Shown: one piece after another, positions 49,283 to 59,011 of the stretch
Position numbering within the stretch: the stretch's first letter is position 1
Layout: each line of letters starts with the position of its first letter
DNA from: Candidatus Heimdallarchaeota archaeon
GTDB lineage: Archaea; Asgardarchaeota; Heimdallarchaeia; Hodarchaeales; Hodarchaeaceae
Direction of reading: 5' to 3'
NCBI GenBank assembly: GCA_019057635.1
Contig: DXJL01000104.1
Location: 1-64,000, forward strand
DNA: 64,000 nt
Program-made: the position numbers and the translations under genes
Notes under the pieces: generated by a model
Database searches by the model: none
Told to the model about the DNA's origin: nothing
What the model saw: the letters and a program-made list of their open reading frames with translations, nothing else

Positions 49283-49374
49283 TTCTCTTGTTGCTAACCT
49301 GCCGGATAGTAGATGTGTGACTCATCCAGTCCATAACTATTTTTCTAAATAGTTGTCTGACAAATTTAGTCATG
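49283..49374 (+). ncRNA. Stand-alone TnpB 3'-end copy (candidate solo omega-RNA / PATE-like unit), copy 2
   Basis: 92 nt, nearly identical to copy 1; translates VANLPDSRCVTHPVHNYFSK-stop. Hairpin AACTATTT-TTCT-AAATAGTT (49335..49354), tail GTCTGACAAATTTAGTCATG. Confidence 0.6.
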
Positions 49375-49442
49375 AGACTTTTATGTAGAAACTGCAGCAA
49401 AAATATTCGCTAACAGATTGGTGATCCTGCAAATATTTTTAA

Positions 49443-50489
49443 TTATCCTTTCCACACATTGCTAGTATTGCGAGGAACGGGAATATCTTTCATTGTATAG
49501 AGTCCTTCACTGGAATTACATGCCTGTGGAATTAAATTTACGACCATAGCTGCTGTACCAAGATCACCATGTACGCCTCCAATTATTTTTTGATTGATAT
49601 TAGGCGTTCCTTGTATATTAACACTATCATATTCCTCATGATCCCCAGCGAAGGCAATAAAATCCATTGAGATGAAAATTTCTCCTTTATCCAAATTTAT
49701 TTGAGTAGCGTTACTTTTCAAGCCACAAACATCCCCTTTTTGAATTAATTTACCATAGGAAGTCATGAAATCCTGTGTAGCAAGTATGGGTTCAGGGAGT
49801 GATTCTACAATCCTTCCGTAAGATAAACCTAATGCTCCGATAATCATCTGAATTGATTCTTTTAATCCTACATGACCAGTTATTTCTTTCTTCTTAATTT
49901 TATCTTGAAACTCACTCGGTGACAAACCCGTACCAATCTTTCTTTGAAAGGGTTCTCTTCTTTTAGATGAGTTCATCATTCGTGTAATAGATATCTTTTC
50001 TACTTCTTGACAGGGAGCTGTTAACACTATTGGTAATAGATCCATCAAATATCCTGGATTAATACCCGTTCCAATAATAGTACACCCCTTTTCCTTTGCC
50101 AATTTGTCTAACTCCTGTGACAATTCTGGGTGGTTAATATATGGATAAGAAAGCTCTTCACAGATAGATATGACATTTATCCCCTCTAAGACTATCTCTT
50201 TGATAGTAGATGCAGCACTTATTAAGGAGGAGGTCGTAGCAACGATAACAACGTCAACTTGGGTACTAGCCAATATTGGTTTGAAGCTCTTTTGGATTTT
50301 AATTTGAGGAGCTGATGAATTTTCCAAAACATCACTTAATAATTGACCCTCAAGCTGAGGATCAATATCTACAACCCCTAGAAGATTGATATTTTCACGA
50401 GAAATTAGCAAACTGGTAATAAGTTTACCCATTGGACCTAAACCGATTTGTACAATATTAAAACCTTTAGCCATTCTAATTCGAACCAC
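49443..50489 (-). CDS. 2,4-diaminopentanoate dehydrogenase / DapB-N-like NAD(P) oxidoreductase
   Basis: NIVQIGLGPMGKLITSLLISRENINLLGVVDIDP; GTGINPGYLMDLLPI. Confidence 0.75.
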   Translation of the reverse strand: MVRIRMAKGFNIVQIGLGPMGKLITSLLISRENINLLGVVDIDPQLEGQLLSDVLENSSAPQIKIQKSFKPILASTQVDVVIVATTSSLISAASTIKEIVLEGINVISICEELSYPYINHPELSQELDKLAKEKGCTIIGTGINPGYLMDLLPIVLTAPCQEVEKISITRMMNSSKRREPFQRKIGTGLSPSEFQDKIKKKEITGHVGLKESIQMIIGALGLSYGRIVESLPEPILATQDFMTSYGKLIQKGDVCGLKSNATQINLDKGEIFISMDFIAFAGDHEEYDSVNIQGTPNINQKIIGGVHGDLGTAAMVVNLIPQACNSSEGLYTMKDIPVPRNTSNVWKG

Positions 50490-50491
50490 TT

Positions 50492-51451
50492 TTATTTGCT
50501 TAAATTAAAGAATTTTTCTGCATTCTTCCAGTAAAAATGTTCCAAGATCTTATCTGAAAGATTCAAGCCATTAATGTATGTCGGGGAATTTGGATTATCT
50601 TCATCAGGAAAAGGAAGTTCAATTTTTTGGTGGTTACTTTCCCAGAATAACCTCTGGGCCCAATAACGAGTAGCTAGATACTTTTCGTCGCGGTCTTCCC
50701 ATCCAACAGATAGATCTGTTGCAAAAAGTATCCTTTTGTAATGTTGTTCAAAGAATTCTTTTGTACGTTCGATATTATTCCCTAGTTCCCTAATCATCCA
50801 TTTAGTTGAGGCCGTGTCAATGTAGAGGTTTGGAAAATCATGTAAATCCTGAGTAACTTGTTTTAAATTCTCTGGGAGACTATGAAAATGAACACTAATT
50901 AATTTCAAAGACAAATGATTTCTCATTACTTCTCGAAACTCGCTCAATGCCTGCTCTTTTGATCTATATCGCTCCACGTCTTGATATTTTGTGGCATACC
51001 AGATGTCTGGATCAGCAACATGAATATCCATTGGAATGTGGTAATTTTCAATTAATGTAAAAGCTGGATCGAAAATTGGGAGATTAAGAGAAAATGGTTT
51101 ATCTGCTTCAAAAAAATCAAGGAATCTAGGACCAAACCAAACCTTAACCATCGAGTAATTTTCCAAGTGCGCTTCTTCAATAGCAGTGAGTATTCTCTCT
51201 GGTTCATGTTTGGCAAATGCATCAATCGGGAGATAATAAGCAAACTTGATCAGATCGTCGTGTCCATCCTCTTCTAAAGTTTTTTTTACATCAGGCGCAG
51301 CGATTCCCATGAAACGATGCACACCATATTTCCTACCAATCTTTAATAATGGTTCAAAGGCATCAGCGCTCCATATGTGAACATGCGAATCCCATATCTT
51401 CGTATTAAGCTTTGATAGTCCGTTTAGTGGATTAGAAAGATCAAACTGCAT
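50492..51451 (-). CDS. Amidohydrolase-2 family TIM-barrel protein
   Basis: WDSHVHIW; MDIHVADP; KLISVHFHSLPENL; LYIDTAST; ILFATDLSVGW. Confidence 0.82.
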   Translation of the reverse strand: MQFDLSNPLNGLSKLNTKIWDSHVHIWSADAFEPLLKIGRKYGVHRFMGIAAPDVKKTLEEDGHDDLIKFAYYLPIDAFAKHEPERILTAIEEAHLENYSMVKVWFGPRFLDFFEADKPFSLNLPIFDPAFTLIENYHIPMDIHVADPDIWYATKYQDVERYRSKEQALSEFREVMRNHLSLKLISVHFHSLPENLKQVTQDLHDFPNLYIDTASTKWMIRELGNNIERTKEFFEQHYKRILFATDLSVGWEDRDEKYLATRYWAQRLFWESNHQKIELPFPDEDNPNSPTYINGLNLSDKILEHFYWKNAEKFFNLSK

Positions 51452-51665
51452 GTTTTTGCCATTTTCTCATCAATGCAATAAACTTGATGTTTTTTGAAAA
51501 GGTAAAATTGAGTTGAAGTTTTAGTAACAAAACAGATCTCAGAAAGGATTAATAAAACTAAAAGACACCAACCTTTAAGATCACACAAAAAATTACTCTA
51601 TGTGGAAGATAATAAACGACTATCATGAAAAACAGTTTTTCCTTACCAGGATATTATCAAACTAG

Positions 51666-52400
51666 TTGATGGAATCGAATCATATGTCTAACTTAACTCC
51701 TGTATCACTTAAAGCTATACTTTTTGATTTCGATGGCACTTTGGTCGACACAAAATCATTTTATTTCGGACTAATTGCTGATTATCTTGGTACAGACCAT
51801 ATCAAAACAATTTCCTTAGCGGGTGAGATTATCGAGGCTAAATTAGTACCTGAAGATGCTAATGTAAGATGGAAAATTATAAAGGCTTCCTACCAAGTTT
51901 CCCGAAAAATGGGATTTGGTATTATTCGATCCCTGAAGGCAATTTGGTATCTTTCACAAAATCATTCTAAGCATTTCTCCTCTGCGAAACCAACAGAGGG
52001 GACAATTCAAGGGATAATTAAACTAAAGAAACTAGGAGTTCAAATTGGGATTATCAGTTATACTTCTCGTAAAAAAATCTTATCTTTCTTATCTAAGTAC
52101 TTTCAAGACAGTAGCATAATACCAGAAAGAAATATTCTGGCTAAGGGAGAATTTGGAAAATCGAAGGAAGCGGGAATTGAAAAATTCATTAGATCATTTG
52201 ACCTTGTAGAACATAAATATTTGTGCGCAATTGTTGGTGATCTAGGAGGAGATATTCTTGCAGGCAATAATCTTGGTATCACAACAATTGGATTAACAAC
52301 GGGTTATGCCCCCTCAAAAATACTAAAATTAACTAAACCCTCTAAGATATTTAATTCGGTAATCGAATTAGCCGAAGCCGTCGAAATCCCTTCTAACTAG
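51666..52400 (+). CDS. HAD superfamily hydrolase
   Basis: AILFDFDGTLVDTKSFYF; GIISYTSRKK; IVGDLGGDILAGNNLGITTIGLTTGY. Confidence 0.88.
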   Translation: MMESNHMSNLTPVSLKAILFDFDGTLVDTKSFYFGLIADYLGTDHIKTISLAGEIIEAKLVPEDANVRWKIIKASYQVSRKMGFGIIRSLKAIWYLSQNHSKHFSSAKPTEGTIQGIIKLKKLGVQIGIISYTSRKKILSFLSKYFQDSSIIPERNILAKGEFGKSKEAGIEKFIRSFDLVEHKYLCAIVGDLGGDILAGNNLGITTIGLTTGYAPSKILKLTKPSKIFNSVIELAEAVEIPSN

Positions 52401-53907
52401 GATCTACCCATGCTTTGGCCTTTGTTACCGCCTTATTCCAATAGTGAAGGTGTTTTTTACGTTCATCCTCACTCATACTCGGCTTAAAAATCCTATCAAC
52501 AGCCCATGTTTCCTTTAGCTCCCTTAAATCCTGCCAGTATCCTACAGCTAACCCCGCTGCGTATGCGGCTCCTAAAGCTGTGGTTTCCTCAATTCTTGGT
52601 CGAATGCACTCAATCCCCAAAATATCCGCTTGAAATTGCATCAACAAGCTATTCTTTGATGCCCCTCCATCTACTCTTAAATTAGATAACTTAACTTTAC
52701 TATCTACTTCCATGGCATCGAAAACATCTACAGATTGAAATGCGATAGATTCCAATACAGCACGGGTGATATGTGCTTTGTTACTTCCTCTAGTTAGCCC
52801 CACGACTGTTCCACGCGCAGTTATATCCCAATGGGGGGAAAATAGTCCAACAAATGCAGGGACAAAATACACTCCTCCATTGTCTTCAACCGAAGATGCT
52901 AATTCCTCAGATTCCTTGGCCGTTGAAAAAAAACCTAATTGATCCCTTAACCACTGTACAGCTGCTCCACTTATCGCAATGCTTCCTTCCAACGCATAAG
53001 TGATTTCGTTACCAACTCCATAGCCAACCGTTGTAATTAATCCTGATTTCGATTGAACAATATTTTTTCCAGTATTCATAAGAAGGAAGTTACCAGTTCC
53101 GTATGTGTTCTTTGCATTTCCACTTTCAAAACAAGTTTGTCCAAACAAGGCTGCTTGTTGATCTCCTAAGTCACCACATATAGGGGGACCTTTTCCTTCG
53201 GCTTTCCATACGTATCCATAAATATTTGAATCGCTAGAAGGACGAATATCAGGTAACATAGATCGAGGAACTTTTAAAATTTCTAATAGCTCATCATCCC
53301 ATTTTAGTGTTTTTAAATTCATCAACATTGTACGAGACGCATTTGAAAAATCTGTGACATGAACTCCACCTTTAATCCCTCCAGTTAAATTCCATAGAAT
53401 CCATGTATCAATATTCCCAAAAAGAAGCTGTTGATTTGTAACTTTTGAGCGTGATTTACTTACATTATCTAAGATCCATTGAATTTTGGGACCTGAAAAG
53501 TAAGTTGCTGTAACTAAACCAGTTCGAGCTTTGATCTCATCTTCTAATCCTTCCCTCTTTAACGATTCACAGATGTCATTAGTACGAGTACACTGCCAGA
53601 CGATGGCATTACAAATCGGGATTCCAGAATTTTTATTCCAAACAACTGTCGTTTCTCGCTGATTTGTTATACCAATAGCTTTTAAATCATCAATAGATAA
53701 CTTAGCAGATTGCAGGGCTTTATGTATGGCGAAATCCGTATTTTTCCATATTTCCAGAGGATCATGCTCTACCCACCCAGGTTTAGGAAAGATTTGTTGA
53801 TGTTCTTTGTAGTGCGAACTAACCAAATTACTTTCGTGATCAAAAATCATGAATCTTGTGCCTGTGGTACCCTGATCAATAGCACCTATGTACTTTTCTG
53901 TGACCAA
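52393..53907 (-). CDS. glpK: Glycerol kinase
   Basis: YIGAIDQGTTGTRFMIFD; GWVEHDPLEIW; GITNQRETTVVWNK; GDLGDQQAALFGQ; DGGASKNSLLMQFQADIL. Confidence 0.96.
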   Translation of the reverse strand: MVTEKYIGAIDQGTTGTRFMIFDHESNLVSSHYKEHQQIFPKPGWVEHDPLEIWKNTDFAIHKALQSAKLSIDDLKAIGITNQRETTVVWNKNSGIPICNAIVWQCTRTNDICESLKREGLEDEIKARTGLVTATYFSGPKIQWILDNVSKSRSKVTNQQLLFGNIDTWILWNLTGGIKGGVHVTDFSNASRTMLMNLKTLKWDDELLEILKVPRSMLPDIRPSSDSNIYGYVWKAEGKGPPICGDLGDQQAALFGQTCFESGNAKNTYGTGNFLLMNTGKNIVQSKSGLITTVGYGVGNEITYALEGSIAISGAAVQWLRDQLGFFSTAKESEELASSVEDNGGVYFVPAFVGLFSPHWDITARGTVVGLTRGSNKAHITRAVLESIAFQSVDVFDAMEVDSKVKLSNLRVDGGASKNSLLMQFQADILGIECIRPRIEETTALGAAYAAGLAVGYWQDLRELKETWAVDRIFKPSMSEDERKKHLHYWNKAVTKAKAWVDPS

Positions 53908-53986
53908 AGGGAATGAACTCCATAACTAGGATTTTAGACGATTAAACTCTTATTAAACAATTTTGTAAATGTCAATACTGGTGAGT

Positions 53987-54517
53987 CTACTTCCCCTGAG
54001 AAGTCTTATCTATTTTTCTTTTCACTTGGTTCAAGAGAGACTGGTTCTTACCAAAACTACATCGAAGCACTTCGTAATCAAATTTTAAACTAAATTCAGA
54101 TAGAAAATCATCAAAAATCGATTCACGAAGAACTATTATATTCCCCTGAGGTCGAGTAAGGGCTGTTTCAAGTACAGGAAAGTACCCTTTTCCATCCATC
54201 TCCAAAATGCCAATTTCATCGATGAAAAGGTATGCACAATCCTGTCCACTAGAAATATGTTGTAGCGCAAGTTGCATGTTCTTTTCACTAATTCGAAATT
54301 TCCCAATAGAAACTGAGGATTCGTGATTTTTAGCCTCAAATGAAATTTTCTCTTCGCTTTGAATTAAATAAAAACATCTCACTGTGTTCAGGATGGTGAT
54401 AACCCCTCCAGCAGAGAGTTCATGGTTTTGAATATGATTTAAAATTTCTAGACATAAGGTAGATTTCCCAGACTTGCTCGGCCCTGTAATGAGAAATGAA
54501 GGGTTCTTACTTACCAT
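53987..54517 (-). CDS. THEP1-like nucleoside-triphosphatase
   Basis: FLITGPSKSGKSTLCLEIL; YLFIDEIGILEMDGKGYFPVLE. Confidence 0.82.
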   Translation of the reverse strand: MVSKNPSFLITGPSKSGKSTLCLEILNHIQNHELSAGGVITILNTVRCFYLIQSEEKISFEAKNHESSVSIGKFRISEKNMQLALQHISSGQDCAYLFIDEIGILEMDGKGYFPVLETALTRPQGNIIVLRESIFDDFLSEFSLKFDYEVLRCSFGKNQSLLNQVKRKIDKTSQGK

Positions 54518-54784
54518 GATTAACCCTTTTTTACTCTATTTATAAACTCGTATTAGTCTAAATTTCATAATTTGATTTGGTAGGCAACTTAAATTTAAGA
54601 GTTCCGAAAGAAGAATTCGTACTTCAGTTTTTCTATAGCCCACAATTTACACTCGGTTTGGTACAAGGGTTGACAATAGTCAATATTTCTGTGGACAAAT
54701 AGAGACAAATATGGACAGATATCCCAGAGAAAAGGTGGTTTTCAAGGAAAATTCATATCTCCCTAAAAACCGAGAAATGGCAGG

Positions 54785-55870
54785 CTAGTTCACATCGATA
54801 ATACCATCGCCAGTGATTGCGAATACTGTTTCATTTTCAGGCAAAAGAGGTGAGTCGGCAATTCGAGCAATCCGGCGTTCACCCTTGGATTTTCGAAGGT
54901 AAACACGAGTCTGACTTGCATGAGCTACAATATGTCCACCAACAGGCAAAGTTGGATCACCAAAAAACATATCTGGTTTAGAATGGACTTGATTAGTGAG
55001 AATGACTGCCATATTTCCGACTTCGGCCATTTTTAGTAATGTATGGATATGTTGATTCAATTTTTGTTGTCTGGTAGCTAATGTTCCTCTGCCGATATAT
55101 TCCGCACGAAAATGTGCAATTAAGGAGTCAACTATGACCAATCCGATTGGCTCTGTTTGGCTATCTTGAGCTGCTTTTTCAGCTAGAACCATTTGATGGT
55201 CACTATTATATGCACGGCCATGCATAATGTTTTTTAAGACTTGTTTGACATCCAAATCACCTTCCCATCTCTTAGTCATATTTAAAATACGTTCAGGCCG
55301 AAACGTACCTTCAGTATCGATATAAATTACTTTTATTGGACCATCAACACGTAATCCTCCTAATTCACGCGGTAGCTGCGCAGCAACACATAATTGATGA
55401 GCTAATTGAGTTTTTCCTGTTCGGAATTCCCCATAAAGTTCAGTAACTGCACCAGTTTCAATCCCACCTCCGAAAAGGTCATCCAACGATGCTGAACCAG
55501 TAGTAATCTTTAACATGTTCCGTCGGCGTTCTAATATTTCATCTGCAGATACAAAGCCGAAATTAAGTGAATCTCTCGCCGCTTGGATAATTTTACTCGA
55601 AGTAGCTTCTCCAAGATTCCCCACTGCAACTAACTGGCCAATACTCACCGTAGCGAGTGATTCCAGTGTTCCAAAACCTGATTCCCTCAGTTTTTTTGCG
55701 GTTGCAGGACCAATACCTGGAAGATCATCAATACTTCCCGTTGATGCTTCATTATTAGTAGCTACATTAGGAACAGAAGTGGAATTTTCTGACATTGTAC
55801 CTTCCAACACACCTTCTTCCTCAACAATTTCATTCTTAGCATTATTTGATTTTTTCTTGCGGGGTGGCAT
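54785..55870 (-). CDS. radA: DNA repair and recombination protein RadA
   Basis: N-terminal HhH IDDLPGIGPATAKKLRESGFGTLESLA; Walker A GEFRTGKTQLAHQLCV; VIVDSLIAHFRAEYIGRGTLATRQQKLN; GGHIVAHASQTRVYLRKSKG. Confidence 0.97.
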   Translation of the reverse strand: MPPRKKKSNNAKNEIVEEEGVLEGTMSENSTSVPNVATNNEASTGSIDDLPGIGPATAKKLRESGFGTLESLATVSIGQLVAVGNLGEATSSKIIQAARDSLNFGFVSADEILERRRNMLKITTGSASLDDLFGGGIETGAVTELYGEFRTGKTQLAHQLCVAAQLPRELGGLRVDGPIKVIYIDTEGTFRPERILNMTKRWEGDLDVKQVLKNIMHGRAYNSDHQMVLAEKAAQDSQTEPIGLVIVDSLIAHFRAEYIGRGTLATRQQKLNQHIHTLLKMAEVGNMAVILTNQVHSKPDMFFGDPTLPVGGHIVAHASQTRVYLRKSKGERRIARIADSPLLPENETVFAITGDGIIDVN

Positions 55871-56609
55871 CCTAAATCACACCGTAGATTTCATATGAGA
55901 TGATAAGACATGATTCACACATCGTTTTAACTAAACAGAGCATATTATCCAAATGATTTTTTGCTTAATCGTAATTCAATGGACTCTACTAGGTAAATCA
56001 AAAAAAATATGTCTGATCTTTGGAAGAGAAGAACAAAGATTTAGTTTCAAGTAGTTATCCCAGCAAGAAATGCGGTAATTACAGGATTTCGTTCATATAT
56101 TTGCAACTCTGCAGTTAAATAGATATTCTGGTTTATTCTTGTCATTTTCGAGGAAGTCACTCTCACTCCAAGAGGTAGTTTTAGAATAAGTCCTTGTTAA
56201 TCACTTTCATTTTACTCTCTATTGAATAACAATTATCTAGAAAAAAGCAAAGAAGAATCTTAGTAATTGTTTTTAGATATCTCATCTGGTGGTTCTGACA
56301 AAAGCTCCGTAAAACTTCGTTGAACTCTATTTACGAAAGAAAATCCAGAAACATCAACACACTACGGGAATTCTCCTGACTCTAAATCACTTATACTTAC
56401 TCCTCAACCATCTATCTGCGGTTAACCCATATTTAGTTACTATTTGATTTTAATAACTGTGTCCTTAAGACTTTTTTACGAAGCGACAATATATTCACTT
56501 AATACCGAATTAAAAGGTAACTTTCTGATTGAACCCGACTTAATTCTGTTCGAGTTGAAAAAGTCAACTACCCCGCGGTAAAGCATTGGGGTTTCCTTGA
56601 GTTGAAAAA
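55871..56609. promoter_or_regulatory. Candidate replication origin / divergent regulatory region between radA and orc1/cdc6
   Basis: ~740-bp AT-rich noncoding gap immediately upstream of orc1/cdc6, with repeats at the orc1-proximal end: GAGTTGAAAAA twice, and TCAACTACCCC facing GGGGTTTCCTTGAGTTGA. Confidence 0.4.
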
Positions 56610-57893
56610 ATGAATACCAATAAAAATTACTCTTTTTCAGATCTTTTTGGTTCTCATCCAACAGTTTTTCGCGAAGATGATGGTGATGTAAATCAAGGAG
56701 AAAAAGTGTTTACATCTTCATATACACCTCATTCTATCTGGCATCGGGAAGATGAAATGAAAGCCCTTGTTTCATATTTTAAATCTATCATCACAAGTCC
56801 GACTGCTTCTTCAAAGAAAGTAATTCTTTATGGACCAGTGGGGACTGGAAAAACTGTCATCTCCCATGCTTTTGGAACTGAATTGACAACTTATATAGCT
56901 AAAAATCGTGATCATGGAGAGCCGAGATTTAGATATTTTCATATTAATTGTAGGAAGACTAAAACTCCACATCTCATTCTAACAACCATCCTAAGATATC
57001 TAGTGTCAGGATTTCCCTTGAGAGGGTTTAGTGTAGATGAATTATTACGAATGTTCACCCTCTTACTATATGAACAGAACTTAACAGTGCTCCTTGTCTT
57101 AGACGAAATTGATTACCTGTTACCTGAGGAAAGGACTGACTTTCTTTATTCTCTTTCCCGATTAGAAGAATCACCTATTATTAGAGAAGAATTCGAGCTT
57201 TCTCAGGACCGTTTAGAGTCCCGTTTTAATCTTCTCACGATTACTCGGGATAAGAATTTCCGTTATTATTTAGATACTTCCACCGCTTCATCTTTAGGTC
57301 GCAATTATATTACATTTGCCCCATACACTCGGTATCAACTATTCGATATACTAGCAACCCGAGCAGAGCTGGGGCTATGTGAAGATAGTTATAGCGATGA
57401 GCTACTAGATACAGTTGCCAGTCTTGCAGAAGAAAAAGGTGATGCTAGATTTGCTATTGAACTTCTTTGGAGAACTGCAAAAATTTGTGAAGCCGAGGGA
57501 GAAAAAAAACTTAGTACAGAGCATGTTAGACGAGCAGTTGTGGAAGTACTACCAATTGAAAAATCAATAATTGATGATTTAAACACCCACCAAAAACTTG
57601 TGTTGCTCAGTATTGCCCGTCTTCTTTCGGTTTGCAATCAGTCATTTGTAACTACTCTCGAAGTAAAAGGGGAATACGAAAGGGTGTGCGAAGAAGCAAG
57701 TATACGTAGTAGACGGCAAACACAAGTATGGGCATATCTAAAGGATTTAGGTCGACTTGGTTTAATTCAACAAGAAGTGGAAAATCGTCATACTAATGGT
57801 CGGTCTTTAGGACGAATTTCAACCATAAGGATTCGTGACTTACCGACAGAGGAAATTATCACTTCCCTTGGATCTTTGTTGAACGGAGACTAA
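56610..57893 (+). CDS. Orc1/Cdc6 replication initiator
   Basis: SIWHREDEMKALVSYFK; ILYGPVGTGKTVISHAFG; FHINCRK; LLVLDEIDYLL; C-terminal wHTH region. Confidence 0.94.
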   Translation: MNTNKNYSFSDLFGSHPTVFREDDGDVNQGEKVFTSSYTPHSIWHREDEMKALVSYFKSIITSPTASSKKVILYGPVGTGKTVISHAFGTELTTYIAKNRDHGEPRFRYFHINCRKTKTPHLILTTILRYLVSGFPLRGFSVDELLRMFTLLLYEQNLTVLLVLDEIDYLLPEERTDFLYSLSRLEESPIIREEFELSQDRLESRFNLLTITRDKNFRYYLDTSTASSLGRNYITFAPYTRYQLFDILATRAELGLCEDSYSDELLDTVASLAEEKGDARFAIELLWRTAKICEAEGEKKLSTEHVRRAVVEVLPIEKSIIDDLNTHQKLVLLSIARLLSVCNQSFVTTLEVKGEYERVCEEASIRSRRQTQVWAYLKDLGRLGLIQQEVENRHTNGRSLGRISTIRIRDLPTEEIITSLGSLLNGD

Positions 57894-57904
57894 AAGAGAA
57901 GAGG

Positions 57905-59002
57905 TTACATCCCAAAGCTCAATGCAACATATATCCAATCAACGGCAAACCAGATAATTGCTCCAAGTACTGCAGTTACTGGAACGGTGACTACCCAAGA
58001 AATAACAATTGTATTCACCATTTTTCGTTGAATTGGTAATCTTTCAGCCCAACCAACGGCAATCATTGCGGCTATAAGAACATGGGTTCCACTTAATGGA
58101 AAACCAGCCAATGTTCCTATTGTCATAACTAGCGTCACAGCTACCATGGCCGACAAAGCCGAACCTGCATTCATTGAAACGATTTCCTTCGCAACAACTT
58201 TGATAACTTTCCAACCAACCAAGATTAAACCCAAAGCCATCCCCACCCCCCCAATAATCATTAAATATTCAGTAAAGGTTCCAGGAGAGGTACTATCATT
58301 TAGAATCTGTAATGATAAAACTGGGGCGATAGAGTTCGCGACATCATTCCCAGCTCGAGATGCGGAACTCAGTATTAAAAAAAAACTAAGCAGATATGTA
58401 TAAACGCGATCTAAACGTTCTCGCTCGGTCATTTGAAACCCTACCGCTTGTTCCTCATCTATATCCTTTTCTTCAATGTCTTCCAGTTTTTTGGTAAAAT
58501 AAGTCTCCTCGAATCGCTGTAACCAGAACTGAACCGTTGAAGCAGCAAAAAATCCAATTATTGGACTTAAAATCCAGCCTGCAGCAATTTCTGTAAGTTG
58601 CCAATAATCAACTGAGAAAACACCCCATTCTGGGGATTTCAATCCTGCAACTACACATACACCAATTATCGCACCAATCACCTATTGTGTGGTTGAGATA
58701 GGTAAACCCTCAGCTATACTTGTTGATACAAGAACGATTATCATTGCTATCAATATTGAAATTATCATAGGGTCAGTTAAAACACGATTTCCTATCAAAT
58801 CTTTCCCTATTTTCTAGGCAACAGGTGCACCCATAAGAAACGCACCTAGAACACTAAAGATAGCTCCAAGAATTACAGCCGTACGCAATGTAAATACACC
58901 CGAAGCAATACCAGGTGCCATCATTTCATCATTTGTACCTGCAGCAAAAGCTACAGCGAAAGCCATGGCAAGGGCAAAAAGAAAAATGATAACTTCAATC
59001 AA
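57905..59002 (-). pseudogene. PiT-family inorganic phosphate transporter with two in-frame TAG codons
   Basis: Continuous frame AAGTNDEMMAPGIASGVFTLRTAVILGAIFSVLGAFLMGAPVA[TAG 58814-58816]KIGKDLIGN...EGLPISTTQ[TAG 58682-58684]VIGAIIGVCVVAG...GNDVANSIAPVLSLQ...FPLSGTHVLIAAMIAVGW. No frameshift. Confidence 0.85.
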
Positions 59003-59011
59003 AGAGCGCCC

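Noticed and set aside
55515-55898. 127-aa plus-strand ORF
   Set aside because: Antisense to the radA N-terminal coding region; no protein family resemblance.
57905-59002. Genome-wide TAG reassignment
   Set aside because: Many intact genes here end normally at TAG (e.g. 5915, 17476, 22849), so TAG functions as a stop; only local read-through or pseudogenisation remains plausible.
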